Positions 6,761-10,964 of a stretch of 10,964 nt of DNA are shown piece by piece. Within the stretch, counting starts at the first letter, position 1. Each line of letters opens with the position of its first letter. The notes beneath the pieces were generated by a model. That model was not told the origin of the DNA. It ran no database searches and saw only the letters and a program-made list of their open reading frames with translations. The position numbers and the translations under genes are program-made. The stretch covers positions 1 through 10,964 of the forward strand of contig CAJMDR010000037.1 in the NCBI GenBank assembly GCA_905212215.1, given 5' to 3'. This stretch comes from an uncultured Porphyromonadaceae bacterium. Its GTDB lineage: Bacteria > Bacteroidota > Bacteroidia > Bacteroidales > Muribaculaceae.

Positions 6761-7717
6761 ATGGTAACATCTAAGGAACTTTACAAAACTCTTTCGGCTG
6801 ATTTCAAGACTGAAAGAAGATTCTATTTTGCCGAGCGTGGCGAAGGTATGATGCAGGCACGGGAAAAAGATTCCCGCAGATTGTTTCTCGTCAACAAAAA
6901 TACCAAAGAGGCATGGGAAATTCTCACGGCAAACAGACGGTTTTCTTTTTGGGATGCGTCAGCTGTCGAGATAGCCTCCGCTTTCAATCTGCCTTACCGC
7001 GCACAGCGTAATGCGGTGGAGCTTATTGCACCCTATCATTTCGGTGTCAATGGGTTTGAGGATGGAGTGGCATACGTTTCGTGGACTCTTCAGCCGGATG
7101 GACGCTACTATGCCGATGAAGATGGATTCGGAATGGAGGATGACGATGAAATCAACTTCTATGCTTTCATTGACACTCAGGCAAATATTCTCATCCCATT
7201 TCAGTCGATGGACGACAGCCTTATGACTCGTTACCGCAAACAGGCTGTAGCAATCTCACGTAACCGCGAAGAGGTTCCATACGTTTGTCTTTCCCCCGAA
7301 ATGACAATCCCAGTGAATGAAAACACCAATATGGCGGCCCACAAAGATAAACTGCTTAGAATTATCTATGGCATGATGTTCCAGTTCGGCTCACAGGCTC
7401 GGAATGCCTACAAGCATGAAGAGTATAACGGTCGACTTGGAATTTTCACTGCCTTCAATCCAACTCCGGAACATTACATAAGCATGACTATCATGGGAAA
7501 TGCTTCGGAAAGCGAGGATGGCAAATATGATATAACAATCGTAACAGCCCTCTTCAAAGAAGGCGAGGAACCACAAGGCTGTTGCACCAAAATGGGGACT
7601 TTCAATGCCGCTGAGATTGAGGATATCATGAGCATTGAAGACAATGCCCAAATGATTCTGGATGATTTCATAGAATCAGTAGAGATGATTTATTCCGGGA
7701 ATTTACCCAAACAATAA
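6761..7717 (+). CDS. Hypothetical 318-aa two-domain protein, paralogue of the gene at 2609
   Basis: The ATG at 6761 follows an A-rich leader, typical of Bacteroidales starts. An AGGAGG at 6705-6710 is too far upstream to serve it. Residues ~28-147 repeat the domain of the 194-aa protein, with GEGM, RLFLVNKNTKEAWE, WTLQPDGRYYADEDGFGM and FYAFIDTQANI. A second domain (~185-312) is absent from the shorter paralogue. It has a helix (DKLLRIIYGMMFQFGSQARN), strands (GIFTAFN, YISMTIMG, YDITIVTALF) and an acidic C-terminal helix (IEDIMSIEDNAQMILDDFIE). No signal peptide or membrane segment is seen. The gene is in the same frame as the preceding membrane protein, with only a TAA and 19 sense codons between them. 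The next gene starts 4 nt after its stop. Function is unknown. Confidence 0.82.
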   Translation: MVTSKELYKTLSADFKTERRFYFAERGEGMMQAREKDSRRLFLVNKNTKEAWEILTANRRFSFWDASAVEIASAFNLPYRAQRNAVELIAPYHFGVNGFEDGVAYVSWTLQPDGRYYADEDGFGMEDDDEINFYAFIDTQANILIPFQSMDDSLMTRYRKQAVAISRNREEVPYVCLSPEMTIPVNENTNMAAHKDKLLRIIYGMMFQFGSQARNAYKHEEYNGRLGIFTAFNPTPEHYISMTIMGNASESEDGKYDITIVTALFKEGEEPQGCCTKMGTFNAAEIEDIMSIEDNAQMILDDFIESVEMIYSGNLPKQ

Positions 7718-7721
7718 AGAG

Positions 7722-8951
7722 ATGAGGCATCTTTTGACAGCAATTGCAGCCGTCATACTACTTTCAATCGCGTTCTTTATGTTCGCAAACAGTGGTGGCA
7801 ATTTGAATAATGACAATCAGATTGATACATCAGATAAAATTGACTCACTTGCCGAAGCTCAATCTCGGTATTATGGCGATACATTATTTCAGTATGATGG
7901 GAAAACAGTGATTGTCGACTATTTCACGGAAGAAGACCAAGAAGTCTCTTCGCTGTCTTCATACCTGCTCATAACCTATGCTGACACTATTGCTATTGAC
8001 ACATGCCGGGTTATCGGTAATGGGTCGTATGTTACAGACGGGGAAATATTGAAATATGCCATAGGGGTCGACACCATTCGATATAATATGCGCCATCTTC
8101 CGGATTCCATAAAACCTATTCTGTCATTATTGCAGTCTGATATTATTGAACATAGATATGCCCATGGTTTTGAACTGAATGATTCCTCATGGAGATGTGA
8201 TTTCAAATTTCTTGCGTATCTTCCGAAAGGGCATCCGACATGGCTTAATCAATTCATCGCCACTATAGTACGTAATGACATTCAGGCCTTGTATCTCGAC
8301 AATAAGGGCGCAGACCGTATTCTAAAGGAATACTATGGTATTAAGACTAAACCAAAGAAAGTCGATGGTATAAATGCCGCTAACATGTCCCCGAAAGAAA
8401 TAGCCGGACATTTTGCATTGGAGCATGAACGGTTGTATAAAAAAGAATTTGCTACGGAAGATGGAGAGGGTCTTGGACCTAAATACGACTATATGCTGGA
8501 GATTTCTCCGGCTTGGGAAAGCTCTGATAAACGTTATGTCACATATCGTTTCTATTCATACTACTATACAATGGGAGCGCATGGATTCATGGAGGAATAT
8601 TATCTGACATTCAATGAAGAGACCGGAAACATTCTCGGTTATGAAGAGATAATTGGAGCCAAAGCCTTTCCCGATGCTCTAAAGATGTTAGAACAAAAGT
8701 TAACTGCCAAAGAAGCTCAATACCGGAACATGGATGAAGCATACCCCGCCGGCATGGATGCTGAACAGCTTGAAGCAAACGCTTCTCAAATAATCAAAGA
8801 GGTGTATCAAGGCTCATATTACCCACGGCCTGCGTTGACCAACGAAGGAATAGTTTTTTCTTATCAGCCATACGAAAAAGGAGCCTTTTGCGAAGGGATC
8901 ATCCATTTCGTAATACCGTACTCCAGACTCAAGGCAAAGATTTCCATTTAG
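7722..8951 (+). CDS. Envelope-anchored DUF3298 (RsiV/PdaC-like) domain protein
   Basis: Residues 3-21 form a hydrophobic signal or anchor (LLTAIAAVILLSIAFFMFA). No lipobox Cys follows, so it is either cleaved or held as an N-terminal anchor with the rest in the periplasm. The C-terminal part fits the DUF3298 family found in RsiV- and PdaC-like proteins: YRFYSYYYTMGAHGFMEEYY (~275-294, the G-G-A-H-like turn here M-G-A-H), FNEETGNILGYEE, a helix with LEQKL, then GIVFSYQPYEKGAFCEG and VIPYSRLK (~376-404). In the family this domain is extracytoplasmic; RsiV uses it to bind lysozyme. The N-terminal ~200 residues are acidic and unassigned; a DUF4163-like partner domain is possible. It is the last gene of the + strand run, 4 nt after its neighbour. 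A role in sensing or neutralising something in the periplasm is plausible but unproven. Confidence 0.85.
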   Translation: MRHLLTAIAAVILLSIAFFMFANSGGNLNNDNQIDTSDKIDSLAEAQSRYYGDTLFQYDGKTVIVDYFTEEDQEVSSLSSYLLITYADTIAIDTCRVIGNGSYVTDGEILKYAIGVDTIRYNMRHLPDSIKPILSLLQSDIIEHRYAHGFELNDSSWRCDFKFLAYLPKGHPTWLNQFIATIVRNDIQALYLDNKGADRILKEYYGIKTKPKKVDGINAANMSPKEIAGHFALEHERLYKKEFATEDGEGLGPKYDYMLEISPAWESSDKRYVTYRFYSYYYTMGAHGFMEEYYLTFNEETGNILGYEEIIGAKAFPDALKMLEQKLTAKEAQYRNMDEAYPAGMDAEQLEANASQIIKEVYQGSYYPRPALTNEGIVFSYQPYEKGAFCEGIIHFVIPYSRLKAKISI

Positions 8952-9020
8952 CCTATTATTGTTTAACAATTATCCCAATCGCTTTTCAAGAGAGGATGGC
9001 TAACAAGAATCTTGACAAGG

Positions 9021-9320
9021 CTAAGGAAGCCGAGCGTCTTTCGCTCTCTTCTTTGCCTCTCTCTTTGCGGCATCATCCAAGAGTTGCTGTTTAAGCGACT
9101 TTACAACTTCCGGCCTCTCACGCTTAAATCGCTTTTCATATAGATTTTCGATATGCTGAGGTAAAGGCGTTTTCCATGGCTCCTGTTTATGATTGTCAAT
9201 TTTGCGGAGCGAATCCGGTTTGAAGCCAAGTTCACGGGCCATCTGTACCTGCACATCAGAAAGATGGTGACGTTTCTGCGCCATCATCCATTCCTCTATT
9301 ATAGTGCGTCTGGATGCCAT
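9021..9320 (-). CDS. Small conserved protein of unknown function, 99 aa
   Basis: The start ATG (complement of 9318-9320) is one base after the HU stop, which fixes it as the second cistron of a coupled pair. The protein is helical and basic. The core (WMMAQKRHHLSDVQVQMARE, then LGFKPDSLRKI, DNHKQEPWKTPLP and IENLYEKRF) belongs to a family I have seen as hypothetical proteins across distant bacteria. The usual core there is close to HxLSxxQVQMARELG...NHxQEPWKxPLPxFIExLYxKRF. The helix-turn-helix-like spacing of its first half could mean DNA contact, but I know of no tested function. The tail after ~residue 70 is Lys/Arg/Glu-rich and probably less ordered. Co-expression with HU suggests a chromatin or nucleic-acid link, as inference. 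Confidence 0.8.
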   Translation of the reverse strand: MASRRTIIEEWMMAQKRHHLSDVQVQMARELGFKPDSLRKIDNHKQEPWKTPLPQHIENLYEKRFKRERPEVVKSLKQQLLDDAAKREAKKRAKDARLP

Positions 9321-9321
9321 T

Positions 9322-9597
9322 TTATTTAGCGACTTCCTCTTTGAAGGTGTTTGCGGGTTTGAACGCCGGGATATTATGAGCCGGAATTATGACGGTTGTA
9401 TTCTTGCTGATGTTGCGGGCAGTCTTCTCGGCACGGGTCTTTATGATGAAAGAGCCGAAGCCTTGGAGATACACGCTCTCGCCGTGTGCGAGGCTGTCTT
9501 TCACTACGGTCATAAACTGTTCAACAACCGAGAGAACGGCGGCTCTATCAGTGCCGGTTGTCCTGGCGATCTCGTTAACTATATCTGCTTTAGTCAT
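9322..9597 (-). CDS. HU-family DNA-binding protein
   Basis: This is a 91-aa protein of normal HU length. It begins MTKADIVNEIARTTG (N-terminal helices), has the dimer and body strand signature VYLQGFGSFIIKTRAEKTAR, and the DNA-binding arm ending in IIPAHNIPAFKPANTFKEEV. The Pro in the arm tip region and the PAFKP stretch are the expected DNA-bending elements. The arm reads ARNISKNTT instead of the textbook RNPxTGE, a form I associate with Bacteroidetes HUs. As a homodimer it binds and bends DNA with little sequence preference and compacts the nucleoid. It lies 18 nt downstream of the DUF3307 gene and 1 nt upstream of the 99-aa gene, so it is read with both. Many Bacteroidetes carry several HU paralogues; this would be one of them. 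Confidence 0.96.
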   Translation of the reverse strand: MTKADIVNEIARTTGTDRAAVLSVVEQFMTVVKDSLAHGESVYLQGFGSFIIKTRAEKTARNISKNTTVIIPAHNIPAFKPANTFKEEVAK

Positions 9598-9615
9598 ATT
9601 GAAGATTATATGGTG

Positions 9616-10350
9616 TTATTCAAAATACATATCGGTGAGCCAATTGATGCCAAAACCAATCAGTATGGCAATCGTGAAACTGGCGAATGTGCCAATGAGC
9701 ACATACTCTGTAATCTTTATGTCCTTGGCTTTGTTCAGTTCTCCAAATCTGAAAACAGACTTCGCTGCCAATAAGAAGCCTATGCCTTCTATATTGTCTG
9801 TAAATATGAATGTCAGTATCAATATCCTTTCAAGATATCCAATCCACTTGCCAGCGTTGGGCAAACCTTGCGATGAAGCATCGGATGGCAGCCATTTCTC
9901 ATATTCGATAAACGATTTTATCAAAATAGAAGTAGGAGCAAGTACAGTGATGTATGCCGTAGCGATGAGCCAGAAATTAGTTGAGAAGATTTCACCAGCC
10001 ATGTCCAACTGATGCGATCTTGCGAATGAGAACAACCACAAACCTACTATGACGCATAAATGTGCAAGCTGATCCCATACGAGGCTTATAAGATCTTTCC
10101 TCTTAAACATTGATTTGACATAGTCTATTATGAAATGGCTGACTCCAATCACTACTGGTATAATCCAGTTGTTCCATTGAGCGACGAAAACATAAGCCAA
10201 AGCCGCCTGAATCAAGGCATGAAGGCCGAGGGCATTGTATTTCGCTGTGGAATGGTTTGAAAATTTATCGGCACACATCTTGTCACTCTGAAGGAGAAAA
10301 TCTCCTATCAGATGTGCCGCGATAAGCTTGATAAGTATGACGGTGTTCAT
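9616..10350 (-). CDS. DUF3307 polytopic membrane protein
   Basis: This is a 244-aa protein with about six hydrophobic segments (near 3-20, 40-57, 62-78, 96-110, 127-147 and 216-236, with a further weak one near 175-196). It matches the DUF3307 family: AHLIGDFLLQSDK at the N-terminus, LHALIQ, SHFIIDYVK, WDQLAHL, and a well-conserved C-terminal block with IGYLERILIL, GFLLAAKSVFRF and TEYVLIGTFASF. Polar residues sit in or beside the membrane segments in a regular pattern (His13/Asp17, His44, His72/Asp76, Asp93/His97). This could be a metal site like that of the YdjM/DUF457 membrane hydrolase-like proteins; that is inference. The start ATG overlaps the SatD stop as ATGA. SatD-DUF3307 pairs are, from memory, a recurring arrangement. 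No activity is established. Confidence 0.92.
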   Translation of the reverse strand: MNTVILIKLIAAHLIGDFLLQSDKMCADKFSNHSTAKYNALGLHALIQAALAYVFVAQWNNWIIPVVIGVSHFIIDYVKSMFKRKDLISLVWDQLAHLCVIVGLWLFSFARSHQLDMAGEIFSTNFWLIATAYITVLAPTSILIKSFIEYEKWLPSDASSQGLPNAGKWIGYLERILILTFIFTDNIEGIGFLLAAKSVFRFGELNKAKDIKITEYVLIGTFASFTIAILIGFGINWLTDMYFE

Positions 10351-10964
10351 ACAAGTCTTTCTTTTATGAGTTCCTTGAATCTTGTAATATACAAATTCAT
10401 TAAATCTGCTTTGCCTGCTCTCAGGGCCTTGTCAACCATCTGCCGGGTAATTCCGAGTAAATTCCCGATTTCAGCATGGCTGAGGTCGGTTGTCAGACTT
10501 TGAAATATGACCCGGCTTTGGCTCTGGGTCCAGTCGGTAATGAGGTCATCGGCAAAAGCAGTCGAGACCCGCAGCTCCTTATTTACCTCTTCCCAAGGCG
10601 TTTCTATTATCAGCCGGCTCTTACCGATTGAATCAAGCCCTCTGCCAGAGACCCGGTATGCCTCGCCGTCACTTGTTGCAAGAGTACCGTTTTCATATTC
10701 TATGGTTCCGATACCGATTGATAGACGTGCATCCCATTGACGGTTATGCTTGGCGAACTTAAAGGAACGGATATGGGCGCGTATAGCAAGAGCCACCGTT
10801 AATGAATCAACAGGGTTAACGACCCTTATCTGAAAACTGTCACCACGAAAAATCTCCAAATCAATTTTTGTCAAAGGCAACAGCAGTTCAGGAAAAGATT
10901 GCAGCATACGCAACATGGAGTTACGCTCCTCCGCAACCATTTTTGTGGAATCCACAATATCACC
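10347..10964 (-). CDS. SatD-family protein with C-terminal HTH, start beyond window
   Basis: The frame runs to the window edge with codons for Gly-Asp-Ile ahead of the GTG at 10953-10955. That GTG is therefore the Val of GDIVDSTK, not the start; only the first few residues are missing. The visible ~205 residues show GDIVDSTKM, then FRGDSFQIRV, a helix LTVALAIRAHI, RLSIGIGTIEY, and DGEAYRVSGRGLD. A C-terminal sigma-70 region 4-like helix-turn-helix follows (LSHAEIGNLLGITRQMVDKA). SatD was named from the Streptococcus mutans secretion and acid tolerance locus; its biochemical role is not settled. The motif order is that of class III nucleotide cyclases (DIVxST, GDxF, SIGIG, G-x-A-x-x-x-x-R), so a nucleotide-binding palm domain is likely by inference. 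It is coupled to the DUF3307 gene by a 4-nt overlap. Confidence 0.88.
   Translation of the reverse strand, partial: GDIVDSTKMVAEERNSMLRMLQSFPELLLPLTKIDLEIFRGDSFQIRVVNPVDSLTVALAIRAHIRSFKFAKHNRQWDARLSIGIGTIEYENGTLATSDGEAYRVSGRGLDSIGKSRLIIETPWEEVNKELRVSTAFADDLITDWTQSQSRVIFQSLTTDLSHAEIGNLLGITRQMVDKALRAGKADLMNLYITRFKELIKERLV

Noticed and set aside
8952..9020. Search for a terminator between the convergent operons, including ATTGTTTAACAAT
   Set aside because: The palindrome leaves only a one-base loop and is not followed by a T-tract. A 5-bp hairpin at 9032-9046 inside the 99-aa gene end is too weak to call.
9304..10012. Long + strand open frames opposite HU and DUF3307 (156 and 207 codons)
   Set aside because: They overlap each other and are antisense to two clearly recognised families; the translations show no domain.
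10347..10955. GTG at 10953-10955 as the start of the SatD-family gene
   Set aside because: It encodes the Val of the conserved GDIVDST motif, and the Gly-Asp-Ile codons precede it up to the window edge.
1..10964. CRISPR array, tRNA, rRNA, insertion sequence, integrase or attachment site
   Set aside because: No regularly spaced repeats, cloverleaf-like sequence, transposase or recombinase domain, or flanking terminal repeats were seen on either strand by eye.

Overview
The window looks like accessory-plus-core chromosome from a Bacteroidales-type bacterium (Bacteroides, Prevotella or Muribaculaceae-like; genus not resolvable). Reasons: A-rich leaders instead of strong Shine-Dalgarno sites ahead of most starts, an LRR_5/BspA-type repeat protein, a DUF3298 envelope protein, and a Bacteroidetes-style HU. 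This assignment is inference from gene content, not from a marker gene.

Positions 1-8951 hold ten genes in a row on the + strand with almost no space between them (overlaps, 1-13 nt gaps, one 57 nt gap and one 88 nt gap). In order: the 3' part of an unknown gene; a macro-domain-like protein with an altered ligand motif; a 170-aa protein of possible CesT/YbjN-like fold; a leaderless cytoplasmic LRR_5 protein; an 82-aa basic 'MSRSY' protein; a 194-aa protein; a secreted Sel1-repeat protein; a large polytopic membrane protein with a ~500-residue soluble tail; a 318-aa paralogue of the 194-aa protein with an extra C-terminal domain; and a signal-anchored DUF3298 protein. A run of small, mutually unrelated, mostly uncharacterised proteins on one strand resembles the immunity-gene arrays that accompany polymorphic toxins (T6SS/Rhs type) in Bacteroidales. 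No toxin gene is visible here, so the immunity reading is inference. A clean hairpin plus T-tract (425-456) interrupts the run after the first gene and splits it into transcription units.

Positions 9021-10964 hold a convergent, tightly packed minus-strand operon, read from right to left: a SatD-family protein (start beyond the window) with a C-terminal HTH, a DUF3307 membrane protein (4-nt ATGA overlap), an HU-family DNA-binding protein (18 nt gap), and a small conserved protein of unknown function (1 nt gap). This part looks like stable chromosome next to the accessory array.

The observations most worth following are: (1) the SatD-family protein carries the sequence hallmarks of a class III nucleotide-cyclase/GGDEF-type palm domain and is translationally coupled to a membrane protein rich in intramembrane His/Asp, which would make an uncharacterised two-gene nucleotide-plus-membrane module; (2) a new domain shared by the 194-aa and 318-aa proteins, each copy followed directly by envelope proteins; (3) the macro-like protein whose binding motif is rewritten.
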